A stretch of DNA of 9,017 bases from JAAYKT01 sp964408955 (GTDB taxonomy: Bacteria > Bacillota > Clostridia > Lutisporales > Lutisporaceae): the NCBI GenBank assembly GCA_964408955.1, contig CAYPBK010000068.1, positions 1 to 9,017 on the forward strand, in the 5' to 3' direction. Below, one piece after another: positions 1 through 5,965 of this stretch. The notes beneath the pieces are model-generated. The model ran no database searches, was not told the origin of the DNA, and saw only the letters and a list, made by a program, of their open reading frames with translations. Positions within the stretch are counted from its first letter, which is position 1; every line of letters begins with the position of its first letter. The position numbers and the translations under genes were made by a program.

Positions 1-85
1 GCATTATTTTGTTAAAATCAAGTTTTTTATTCAAATTTATCACACTTTCACTTTTTTTAGGCACAGGGGCGCAGGGAGGAAACGC

Positions 86-1000
86 CTACGAGCCGACGGC
101 GTCTTTTAGCCCTTCTTTATCTTTCTCAAGATAGCTTCTGATATTCTCTATCTGGTTAAATATTCCCCTTGCTATTTCCGGCTTATTCATCGTATATAGA
201 TGTATGCCCTCAACACCATAGGATAGTAAATCAATTATTTGCTCCGTGGCGTATGCCGTACCCGCTTCTTTAAGTGCTTCCGGGTTATGCTCGTATTTTT
301 CAAGTATTCTGCGGAATTTCAAAGGAATAGATGCACCGCAAAGTCCGGTAATCCTCTCTATTTGCTTTTTGTTAATTACAGGCATAATCCCTGCGGACAG
401 GGGAATTTTTATCCCCAGAGCATCTATTTTTTCTTTAAAATTATAAAAAAGGTTGTTATCAAAGAAAAGCTGTGTTATTAAAAAATCCACGCCCGCTTCT
501 ACTTTTTCCTTTAAATGCTTCAAATCATCGGTGCTGCAGGAGGATTCTATATGGGTTTCCGGGTAGCATGCACCGGCTATGCAAAACCCGTCGTAATCCT
601 TTATATAATCCACCAAATCCTTTGCGTATTCAAAATCCCTTTTTGCCCATTTATCAAAGCTCTCCTCCTGTGGTAAATCTCCTCTGAGAGCCAGAACATT
701 CTCCACACCGTAGCTTCTAAGCTCCGTAAGCACATCGGACACATCCTCTTTTGTAGAATTTATAGATGTCAGATGAGCTAATGCCTCTATATCGTATTTA
801 TTTTTTAATATATCCGCTATTTTTAATGTGTGAGCTTTGCTGCTGCCCCCCGCACCATAGGTGACGCTGATAAAATCAGGTTTAAGGTCCGCCAAATCCT
901 CGATGGTGTTAAATATTGTGTCCACAGGAGATTCAGGTTTAGGCGGAAAAATCTCCAAAGACAAAACAGGGGTGTTTTTAAAAAGTTCTTTTATCTTCAT
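86..1000 (-). CDS. metF: Methylenetetrahydrofolate reductase (MetF)
   Basis: Reduces 5,10-methylene-THF to 5-methyl-THF, the methyl donor for methionine synthase; a cytosolic flavoprotein with a TIM-barrel fold. The 304-aa length is normal for the single-domain bacterial enzyme. Family motifs occur in order: SLEIFPPK (E16, the catalytic Glu position), SVTYGAGGSS (46-54), LALRGDLP (D108, the flavin/folate Asp position), GACYPETH (143-150), ITQLFFDN (Q177, folate-binding Gln position), AGIMPV and GVEGIHLYTMNKP. AAAGGAG lies 10 nt before the ATG. It is the last gene of the SAM-riboswitch operon, 20 nt after the UPF0280 stop. No metV partner gene follows within the window, and the context points to methionine synthesis rather than acetogenesis. 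The family call is secure; the physiological electron donor cannot be read from the sequence. Confidence 0.96.
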   Translation of the reverse strand: MKIKELFKNTPVLSLEIFPPKPESPVDTIFNTIEDLADLKPDFISVTYGAGGSSKAHTLKIADILKNKYDIEALAHLTSINSTKEDVSDVLTELRSYGVENVLALRGDLPQEESFDKWAKRDFEYAKDLVDYIKDYDGFCIAGACYPETHIESSCSTDDLKHLKEKVEAGVDFLITQLFFDNNLFYNFKEKIDALGIKIPLSAGIMPVINKKQIERITGLCGASIPLKFRRILEKYEHNPEALKEAGTAYATEQIIDLLSYGVEGIHLYTMNKPEIARGIFNQIENIRSYLEKDKEGLKDAVGS

Positions 1001-1020
1001 TTTACTTATTCTCCTTTATT

Positions 1021-1743
1021 TCAAATTTTCGTTATATTCACAAGCCCGTAGGCGCCTATTCTGTCTCCCACTATGATGACGGCTCCATCCACACCTTTGA
1101 TAGACATTGCCCTTTCCAGTCCTTTTTCTATATCTGCCGCAGTTTTTACAATATTTGCAGCCGCAGTTGCTGCCGCATCGGCTATCACCACATCCTTGGC
1201 TACTATGACCGCCGCATCAGCTTTGCCAAAGCTGAGGGAGTGTCCCACGGTGCCGCTGGAGGTACAAATACCGTATTCACCTATATCATAAGGCACGGAT
1301 ATTCCGATTTTATTTGAAAAAATCGAATCACCGGCGTATATTGCTACTTTCCTTTTTTTCTTTGGCTTAATAAAGATGTCTCCGCCGTTTTCCACTATTA
1401 TTTCTTCTGTATATTTTAATAATCCTTGCCCCACATATTTAGAAACGGCTCCGGCTACTGCCGCCATGGGTCCTACATCTGCCAAGGCTGCGGCATTGCA
1501 CATTTCCTTTATCAGCTCTGTGGCATCAGCTCTTGGATGCAGCGGTGTCAAGGAGGTTAAAAACTCCGGATGCCTCCTTATATATTCTGACAGTTCGTTT
1601 CTGCATCTTGCCAGCAATATTTTTGTTTCTATAACTAAATCGTATTCCGCTGATATCTGCAGGTCCGATTCTTCATGGGTTACATTGAATGTCTGCAGCT
1701 CCTCAGATTTCATTTGATCCCTGTATACTCTCGCTTCAAACAC
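1021..1743 (-). CDS. UPF0280/COG2122 ApbE-like protein, anaerobic homocysteine synthesis
   Basis: A 240-aa soluble protein of the UPF0280 (COG2122) family, a divergent branch of the ApbE superfamily. Visible ApbE-like blocks are VENGGDIFI (117-125), a TSSGTVGHSLSFGKADAA block (161-178) and the Ala-rich DAAATAAANIV (189-199). In Methanosarcina, a COG2122 protein was genetically linked, together with COG1900 and a ferredoxin, to homocysteine formation from sulfide. Its exact chemical step is not settled, and that role is inferred here from family and operon. The start is GTG, with GAGGTGG 5 nt upstream. The first 8 bp overlap the end of the ferredoxin gene, which suggests translational coupling. 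metF follows after 20 nt. Confidence 0.9.
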   Translation of the reverse strand: MFEARVYRDQMKSEELQTFNVTHEESDLQISAEYDLVIETKILLARCRNELSEYIRRHPEFLTSLTPLHPRADATELIKEMCNAAALADVGPMAAVAGAVSKYVGQGLLKYTEEIIVENGGDIFIKPKKKRKVAIYAGDSIFSNKIGISVPYDIGEYGICTSSGTVGHSLSFGKADAAVIVAKDVVIADAAATAAANIVKTAADIEKGLERAMSIKGVDGAVIIVGDRIGAYGLVNITKI

Positions 1744-1942
1744 ACAACCACCTCAATTCCAATCTAACCGAGATTGCCCTTAAGGGGCATGCATCAACGC
1801 ATCGTTCACAGCCAAGGCATTTATCCTTGTTGAATTTCAGCGTGAAATCATTCTTATCTATTTCAAGTGCATTGCTTTTGCATACTGCTGTGCATGCACC
1901 GCAATGAACGCACTTTTTATTATCTACATCAACTTTGCTCAT
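1736..1942 (-). CDS. Small 2x[4Fe-4S] ferredoxin of the homocysteine operon
   Basis: A 68-aa cytosolic ferredoxin with two CxxCxxCxxxC motifs: C11/C14/C17/C21 and C42/C45/C48/C52, the second followed by Pro. This is the classic bis-[4Fe-4S] layout, with cross-coordination expected between the motifs. The start at 1942 is chosen because AGGAG lies 9 nt upstream of it. A longer reading from 1999 would add 19 residues that translate a low-complexity repeat and is rejected. In archaea the equivalent protein carries an N-terminal NIL domain fused to the ferredoxin. Here there is no room for a NIL domain, so this is a stand-alone cluster protein. It probably donates electrons to, or scaffolds, the DUF39/UPF0280 sulfur-insertion reaction. 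Its stop overlaps the UPF0280 start by 8 bp. Confidence 0.9.
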   Translation of the reverse strand: MSKVDVDNKKCVHCGACTAVCKSNALEIDKNDFTLKFNKDKCLGCERCVDACPLRAISVRLELRWLCV

Positions 1943-1983
1943 TTTATCTGCTCCTTTCTCATTCTGTAGCCTTAAGTTGAAGG

Positions 1984-2039
1984 CACCCCATGTCCCCATG
2001 CTCCTATTTGCCTATGTTCCCATTTGCCCATGTTCCCAT
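1984..2039 (-). repeat. Degenerate 8-bp tandem repeat (7 units)
   Basis: Read on the minus strand, seven consecutive octamers start ATRGG: ATGGGAAC, ATGGGCAA, ATGGGAAC, ATAGGCAA, ATAGGAGC, ATGGGGAC, ATGGGGTG. They fill more than half of the 102-bp gap between the DUF39 stop and the ferredoxin start. The array lies inside the operon mRNA but outside any coding sequence. No function is evident. Confidence 0.85.
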
Positions 2040-2044
2040 CTCAT

Positions 2045-3181
2045 TTATTTAAGTCCCTTTAATGCCGCAACCTTTGGAAAAAGCTTTATGGGCTCTTGTA
2101 AGGTGAAATCACCTTTGACAATCCAAGCTTTCAAGGTTTCTGCTATCACTCTTGCTTTATAGAGGCTGGATAGGGGCGCTGTTTTTATAACTTTTCCCTC
2201 TAAATCCACTTCCCCGCTTCTCAACTCCTCGTAGCTGCATCTTGCAATAGCGGGTTTGCCCTCTTTTCCATAATCCACGATGTTCTGGAATATATCTTTG
2301 TTTTTCACCCCAAGGTTATAGAGTAAATCCTCGTCCAGAACGGGTATAGGTATTCCCACTCCAATGTATATAGATGTACCGTAGCCTTCAAACACCGCAG
2401 GCTGGATAAATTCGGTACTCATAGCTTTCAAATCTCCGATGAGTGCCAAGGTTCCCGCTCCTGTGAGAGGCACACCGTTTTTACCCCTTGGCTTTTCCGT
2501 TACAAACTGGGTGCCTTGCCAGGATACATAGCCCTCTGCCCCGCCCAGGAATATCTTTGTACCCATTCCGATAGTACGAAGATAGGGGTCATTTAGAAGG
2601 GGGCTCAGCTCACCCGTAGTGGAGAAATTTATGTTTCCCATATTAGGCTGCAGCACTCCCATGTAAGTATGCAAAGCTTTGTCAGAGGTATTCGTAGCTG
2701 CCGCATAGTTCTGGTAACAATTACGGGGATTGAACATATAGGCTTCATTTATGGAGTCCAAAGTGATATAGGTATCTATTTCCTTTCTGGGATAACAGTT
2801 GGTGCCTTTACCGCTGGCTTTTAACCTGACTTTTTTACCCTCTATCAAATCACATATGACATGGGCTCCGCCGTATTCCATTCCTAAATCTGCCGATTCC
2901 TCCGTAGCACCGATATATGAATCAACTGCCGCCAATCCGGCACATGCATTAACATTATTCAGTGAAACCTTTTCCATCCTTATAGGCGGATTGGAGTGAC
3001 CGAAATTTAGAAAAGCCCCCGAAGAGCACATAGGTCCAAAAGTTGCGGTTGTTACTACATCTACATATTTTGCGGTTTCCCGCATACCCTTTGCCTCCAC
3101 TATATCGAGGATTTCCTCTGCTGTAGCAACCACTGCTTTACCTTTTTGGATTTTTTCGTTGATTTCTTCAAAAGTCTTCAT
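2045..3181 (-). CDS. DUF39/COG1900 homocysteine biosynthesis protein
   Basis: A 378-aa protein of the DUF39 (COG1900, HcyBio) family, full length. Family members in methanogens and other anaerobes are needed for homocysteine synthesis from an aspartate-semialdehyde-derived precursor and sulfide, bypassing O-acyl-homoserine sulfhydrylation. Recognisable features are the TTATFGPMCSSGAFLNFGH block (44-62, with C52), the GTNCYPRKEI block (127-136, with C129), and C80, C110 and C155; one or more of these Cys residues may carry sulfur. The C-terminus here has no CBS domains, unlike some archaeal members. GGAGGG lies 7 nt before the ATG. It is the first gene after the SAM-I riboswitch and is followed by the ferredoxin and UPF0280 genes, the expected partners. 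The family call is strong; the precise catalytic role comes from published genetics, not from this sequence. Confidence 0.92.
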   Translation of the reverse strand: MKTFEEINEKIQKGKAVVATAEEILDIVEAKGMRETAKYVDVVTTATFGPMCSSGAFLNFGHSNPPIRMEKVSLNNVNACAGLAAVDSYIGATEESADLGMEYGGAHVICDLIEGKKVRLKASGKGTNCYPRKEIDTYITLDSINEAYMFNPRNCYQNYAAATNTSDKALHTYMGVLQPNMGNINFSTTGELSPLLNDPYLRTIGMGTKIFLGGAEGYVSWQGTQFVTEKPRGKNGVPLTGAGTLALIGDLKAMSTEFIQPAVFEGYGTSIYIGVGIPIPVLDEDLLYNLGVKNKDIFQNIVDYGKEGKPAIARCSYEELRSGEVDLEGKVIKTAPLSSLYKARVIAETLKAWIVKGDFTLQEPIKLFPKVAALKGLK

Positions 3182-3291
3182 TAATTTTCCCTCCTATTTT
3201 TCTAAATCTCAATATTTTATGATAAAGGCTATAAAGCCTTAAAAACCATCGTCATCTTTCGCTTATTTTTATTTCCCGGGAAATTTTTTGT

Positions 3292-3324
3292 AAAAAAAAC
3301 TGCTTTTCGATAAAGAAAAGCAGT
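3292..3324 (-). terminator. Intrinsic terminator of the SAM-I riboswitch
   Basis: On the minus strand a 10-bp stem (ACTGCTTTTC / GAAAAGCAGT) with a 6-nt loop is followed directly by eight more U residues. It lies between the aptamer and the DUF39 start, so it is the expression platform: SAM binding should favour this hairpin and stop transcription of the operon. Confidence 0.93.
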
Positions 3325-3366
3325 CGTACTTACAATATTATACACATAATAAGCTTATGCTATTTC

Positions 3367-3476
3367 CTCATCTCTCAGGATTAATGAATCCTGCAGGAAT
3401 TGACACCGCTGCATTCGAATGAGAATGCCGGTTGTCGGGTTTCATTGGGCCAGTCCCTCCACCTCTCTAGATAAGT
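3367..3476 (-). promoter_or_regulatory. SAM-I riboswitch (S-box) aptamer
   Basis: The minus strand contains the S-box core: CTTATC pairs with GATGAG as P1, followed by AGAGAGGTGGAGGGACTGGC, the AATGAAACCCG segment and CAACC. The later conserved element reads CGGTGTCAATTCC. P3 is visible as GCATTC/GAATGC and P4 as CAGGATT/AATCCTG. S-adenosylmethionine is the ligand of this class. It controls the downstream DUF39-ferredoxin-UPF0280-metF operon by premature termination at 3292-3324, which ties homocysteine and methyl-THF supply to SAM level. This RNA is independent support that the operon makes methionine precursors. Confidence 0.96.
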
Positions 3477-3512
3477 AAATTTTTTATTAAATTTTAAAAT
3501 CAACTAAAATAT

Positions 3513-3541
3513 ATATTATTATATAATTTGCCCTTTGTCAA
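3513..3541 (-). promoter_or_regulatory. Promoter of the riboswitch-controlled operon
   Basis: A perfect -35 box TTGACA (3536-3541) is followed after 17 bp by TAATAT (3513-3518) as -10. Transcription would begin near 3506, about 30 nt before the aptamer. The -35 box lies in the tail of the antirepressor pseudogene. Confidence 0.75.
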
Positions 3542-3911
3542 ATATATTTATTAAAAATTTTATTCCGCCCCCGTTCGACCGATGCCAACCACATCTTAAA
3601 TGGCTCAGCTTTTGGGGAGGGAATTGATGGATAATACGCAAAAGTTGTTCTGTATTTGCAACGTCGGTCAAGCATTTTTTGCCATCTGCGGCTGTCATTT
3701 TCAACTGCTTACAATTTGTAACGGTTTCATTTCCCTCACTGAGTAATCTTTTTTTAAGCACCCGCCAATATACTTGTGGATTTTCACTATCACTTAAAAT
3801 AGCCACAACATCCACAACAGATAAATACCATTCCTGTTCTTCCTCGTCCCAAGCAGTATGAATGCGTTTGTTCTCAAATAATTGTATATTATTGTTATTC
3901 AACGCAATCAT
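3519..3911 (-). pseudogene. Frameshifted, truncated BRO/DinD-type antirepressor fragment
   Basis: The N-terminal part of a Bro-N/DinD-like phage antirepressor protein. The block NIQLFENKRIHTAWDEEEQE and the segment WYLSVVDVVAILSDSENPQV, then YWRVLKKRL and NCKQLKM-ADGKKCLTDVANTEQLLRII, are the usual family sequence. After RIIHQF the frame breaks. Restoring a single base near 3627 gives RII-x-SIPSPKAEPFKMWLASV, the expected continuation, in a second frame that then decays and stops near 3538. The rest of the protein (normally more than 250 aa) is missing. The start is placed at 3911, preceded by AAGGCGGGTG, instead of 9 codons further upstream. Probably a relic of a phage or other mobile element; no working product is expected. 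Confidence 0.8.
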
Positions 3912-4001
3912 CACCCGCCTTAAGCAATAGTATATCAAACATGTGTTCTTATTTCAATGTTTGCGAGCTTTCGCTATCATGCCAGGGTGGGTGGTATTTT
4001 T

Positions 4002-4077
4002 TGGTGGAGATAGGGGGATTCGAACCCCCGGCCTTCTGCATGCGAAGCAGACGCGCTCCCAACTGCGCTATACCCCC
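4002..4077 (-). tRNA. tRNA-Ala (CGC)
   Basis: A complete 76-nt cloverleaf with encoded CCA. The acceptor arm is GGGGGTA/TATCTCC, D arm GCGC/GCGC, anticodon stem TCTGC/GCAGA with loop TTCGCAT (anticodon CGC), T arm GGGGG-TTCGAAT-CCCCC and discriminator A. Position 3-70 is G:U, the alanine identity pair, in agreement with the anticodon for GCG codons. It lies 7 nt downstream of tRNA-Val and is presumably co-transcribed with it. No clear intrinsic terminator follows. Confidence 0.96.
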
Positions 4078-4084
4078 AAAAAAA

Positions 4085-4161
4085 TGGTGGGGAATATAGG
4101 GCTCGAACCTACGACCTCTACGATGTGAGCGTAGCACTCTAACCTGCTGAGCTAATTCCCC
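4085..4161 (-). tRNA. tRNA-Val (CAC)
   Basis: A complete 77-nt cloverleaf with encoded CCA. The acceptor arm is GGGGAAT/ATTCCCC, D arm GCTC/GAGT, anticodon stem CTACG/CGTAG with loop CTCACAT (anticodon CAC, reading GTG), T arm GTAGG-TTCGAGC-CCTAT and discriminator A. It is the first gene of a two-tRNA unit driven by the promoter at 4171-4199. Confidence 0.96.
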
Positions 4162-4170
4162 GTAATTTTT

Positions 4171-4199
4171 ATTATAAAACTAATGAAATGTGAATTCAA
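4171..4199 (-). promoter_or_regulatory. Promoter of the tRNA-Val/tRNA-Ala unit
   Basis: TTGAAT (4194-4199), a 17-bp spacer and a perfect TATAAT (4171-4176). The predicted start is only a few bases before the 5' end of tRNA-Val at 4161, so the 5' leader is minimal. Confidence 0.82.
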
Positions 4200-4239
4200 G
4201 GTGGATTTAAAACATTACAATTCTATAAAAGGCAAAACA

Positions 4240-4260
4240 CTTTAATTAAGTTTCTTAATC
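4240..4260. repeat. 3' flank sequence shared with the endonuclease V gene
   Basis: CTTTAATTAAGTTTCTTAAT followed by C matches 6611-6630 (CTTTAATAAGTTTCTTAATC), which directly follows the stop of the longer endonuclease V gene. Its last six bases, TTAATC, recur at 5447-5452 next to the stop of the endonuclease V remnant. The two halves mark the edges of the inserted fic segment. Confidence 0.8.
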
Positions 4261-4286
4261 TTGGTGCCTACAAGCTTTTATACTAC

Positions 4287-5288
4287 TTATTTTTGTTCCG
4301 GTTTACGCTTTCTGTATTTTTGATTTTTACTATTCGGTTTATCTGGAAGCGTCATCTCAATTAGCTGAGAATTCAAAGCGGGCTGCAAATATGTTTTTCG
4401 GAATGATGGTCGGTTTTTTAGCCCCATCCTCTTCATGATTTCGCTGGCTGATAGTTCTTCATCTCCCAGTCTATCTAGAAAAAGCTGAATATACGGGTTG
4501 ATTTTTACGGTTGCCATTTGATCGCCTTCAATCTCTATAAGGATATCGAGAATCGCTTGTAATAAAAACTCTATAAACGGTGTGGCATTTGCAATCTTGT
4601 CCGCTTCACCAAGGGCATCGTAATAGGCGTCTTGTCTTTCTTGTATAACTGTTTCCACAGGTATCCATGCAAACATTGTTTTCCATTGATACAGCAACAA
4701 AGTGTTCCACATTCTCCCCATGCGACCGTTACCGTCTGCAAAGGGATGGATAAATTCAAATTCATAATGAAATACACAGCTTTTAACAAGAGGGTGTGTC
4801 TTTGTAGTTTCTGCCCAATTTAGCAAATCGGCGATTTGTTGAGGTACTAGATCAGCCGGCGGTGCCATGTGTATAATCTTTTCCCCCTCAAACACACCTA
4901 CACCGCCAGAGCGAAAGCGCCCCGCTTCTTTTACCAGAGCATTCATCAGGATGCCGTGTGCTTTAAGTAAATCGTCAACTGAATAAGGATTGAAAGACAG
5001 CAATCTTTCATATGCCTCGTAGGCGTTTTTCACCTCGCTGATTTCACCGGGTGAGCCGAGTACCCGTTTGCCTGCAATAATATCTGTCACTTGATCTAAG
5101 GATAACGAATTGTTTTCTATGGCTAATGACGCTTGAATAGTACGGATGCGGCTGTCCCTGCGCAGCCTTGGGTTAGTATTCATGTGCTGCCATGCCGTAA
5201 TAGCACCTATCTTTTCGCCAATTTCTGCAATTAGGTTTGTTATGGTTTCCGTCATGGTGTATGGCGGTTTATATTTATTTGTAATCAT
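4287..5288 (-). CDS. Fic family protein, class II, with C-terminal winged-helix-like region
   Basis: A 333-aa Fic/DOC-type enzyme expected to transfer AMP (or another phosphate-linked group) to a protein hydroxyl. The catalytic motif is complete: HPFADGNGRMGR at 181-192 with H181. The N-terminal inhibitory motif (S/T)xxxE(G/N) is present as SLAIEN (S54-N59, E58). This is the class II layout, in which the Glu holds the active site inactive until relieved. The flap region lies near residues 130-145 (VFEGEKIIHMAPP). Residues about 265-315 (IQLFLDRL...LSASEIMKRMGL...) look like a winged helix, which would suit protein or DNA binding. GGAGG lies 7 nt before the ATG. It is monocistronic with its own promoter and lies in a segment that seems to have been inserted. 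Because the inhibitor is in cis, no separate antitoxin is required. The target is unknown. Confidence 0.93.
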   Translation of the reverse strand: MITNKYKPPYTMTETITNLIAEIGEKIGAITAWQHMNTNPRLRRDSRIRTIQASLAIENNSLSLDQVTDIIAGKRVLGSPGEISEVKNAYEAYERLLSFNPYSVDDLLKAHGILMNALVKEAGRFRSGGVGVFEGEKIIHMAPPADLVPQQIADLLNWAETTKTHPLVKSCVFHYEFEFIHPFADGNGRMGRMWNTLLLYQWKTMFAWIPVETVIQERQDAYYDALGEADKIANATPFIEFLLQAILDILIEIEGDQMATVKINPYIQLFLDRLGDEELSASEIMKRMGLKNRPSFRKTYLQPALNSQLIEMTLPDKPNSKNQKYRKRKPEQK

Positions 5289-5313
5289 TTTTTATCCTCC
5301 AACTTATATCATC

Positions 5314-5342
5314 ATTTTACCATGTAAGATGTCCATAAACAA
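5314..5342 (-). promoter_or_regulatory. Probable fic promoter flanked by a 10-bp direct repeat
   Basis: TTGTTT (5337-5342), 17 bp and TAAAAT (5314-5319), which places the start near 5307. The identical 10-mer ATGATATAAG (minus strand) occurs at 5303-5312, over the predicted start, and at 5347-5356, just upstream of the -35 box. The two copies may be operator half-sites. Confidence 0.55.
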
Positions 5343-5452
5343 GCACCTTATATCATGCCCACCATCCAAGATAATGATACAAGATAAAATGTAGGTATAA
5401 AAAAGTAAGCAAAAAGGCCATTAGTATCCGCCGATAATTTACCATTTTAATC

Positions 5453-5581
5453 CTACCGCCCAAGTCTGGTCAGCTGATCAACTCTTTTAGACACATCAGG
5501 TATTCTGTTTTTACCTTTAAGGTTCTTTATAAAATTAAAAGCAAAGCTATGGTGTCTGACTATTCTTTGATTAAAAACCAT
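5453..5581 (-). pseudogene. Remnant of the 3' end of an endonuclease V gene
   Basis: From 5453 to about 5545 the DNA closely matches the 3' end of the endonuclease V gene at 6631-7104. The translation ends NFIKNLKGKNRIPDV-S-KRVDQLTRLGR-stop, identical at 27 of the last 30 residues to the longer copy. Upstream of residue 13 the homology ends abruptly. The open frame continues back to an ATG at 5581 with unrelated residues (MVFNQRIVRHHS), so a 42-codon reading frame survives by chance. All catalytic regions are absent. The remnant sits between the small-protein operon and the inserted fic segment. Confidence 0.85.
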
Positions 5582-5647
5582 CTCTTTATATTGGTGATGG
5601 GATAGACCAAATAATAATAAAAAAATAATTAAGTTACAATAAATAAT

Positions 5648-5674
5648 TAAAACCCTTGCAATTCAAGGGTTTTA
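5648..5674 (-). terminator. Intrinsic terminator of the DUF3791 operon
   Basis: An 11-bp perfect stem (TAAAACCCTTG / CAAGGGTTTTA) with a 5-nt loop. On the minus strand the 3' arm ends in UUUUA followed by AU-rich sequence. It lies about 80 nt after the last gene of the three-gene operon and may work in both directions. Confidence 0.75.
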
Positions 5675-5755
5675 GGACAGTTTATGGATAGCTAAATCAA
5701 AAAAGACGCCAGCCTTAAATTTGTGAAAATGTAACCAATTAAACGCAATAAAATA

Positions 5756-5956
5756 CTATTGCCTTGCAGCTATAAACATGTCAATATCTTCAACGATGTA
5801 TTTTGCGCCTGTGGAGTGCAGCACGTCAAAGAATGAACCCAGATAATCAAAAACACCATATTCTTTAAACCTTTTCACTGCCTCGGCTCCGGTCATGTTA
5901 TGCTCATTTTTATATTGCTCAATACAGAACACTTTAAATTGCATTGTCTTGCTCAT
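5756..5956 (-). CDS. DUF3791 family protein
   Basis: A 66-aa protein matching the DUF3791 pattern: MQFKVFCIEQYKNEHNMTG near the N-terminus, then AVKRFKEYGVFDYLGSFFDV, LHSTGAKYIVEDID and a short C-terminal tail. It is full length for the family, with no signal peptide or membrane segment. DUF3791 genes are often found beside DUF3990 genes, whose products are thought to be ADP-ribosyltransferase-like, and a partner or antitoxin role has been suspected for such pairs. No DUF3990 gene is present here. GAGGTGA overlaps the preceding stop codon and the ATG follows 9 nt after it, so this is the third gene of a tight operon. The biochemical function is unknown. Confidence 0.82.
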   Translation of the reverse strand: MSKTMQFKVFCIEQYKNEHNMTGAEAVKRFKEYGVFDYLGSFFDVLHSTGAKYIVEDIDMFIAARQ

Positions 5957-5965
5957 ATATTCACC

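Larger units (their letters stand above)
4261..5446. mobile_element. Inserted 1186-bp segment carrying fic
   Basis: Removing 4261-5446 and one copy of TTAATC joins the 4240-4260 flank to the endonuclease V remnant. The result aligns without a gap in the junction area to the intact arrangement at 6611-6640 (AGTTTCTTAATCCTAYCGSYCAAG). The segment is therefore bounded by a 6-bp direct repeat, as after an insertion. It contains only fic and its promoter. No transposase and no convincing terminal inverted repeats are seen, so the mechanism is unknown; a deletion-derived element or a cassette moved in trans is possible. Confidence 0.55.

Noticed and set aside
1376..1717. 113-codon plus-strand frame opposite UPF0280
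   Set aside because: It lies entirely antisense to a strongly supported gene, has no ribosome site and has no recognisable domain. Other plus-strand frames in 239-2999 fail for the same reasons.
1943..1999. N-terminal extension of the ferredoxin from an upstream ATG
   Set aside because: The extra 19 residues translate the end of the octamer repeat and leader, and the internal ATG has a proper ribosome site.
3952..4001. Terminator for the tRNA unit
   Set aside because: Only a 4-bp GCGA/TCGC hairpin without a U-run is present; too weak to call.
3943..4137. Open frames across the tRNA pair on both strands (plus-strand frame with GIRTPGLLHAKQ; minus-strand frame with GIAQLGARLLRMQKAGGS)
   Set aside because: These are the well-known false proteins obtained by translating tRNA genes; both cloverleaves are complete.
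4002..4161. Phage attachment site in the tRNA pair
   Set aside because: No second copy of either tRNA 3' end is visible in the window and no integrase is present, so an att site cannot be claimed.
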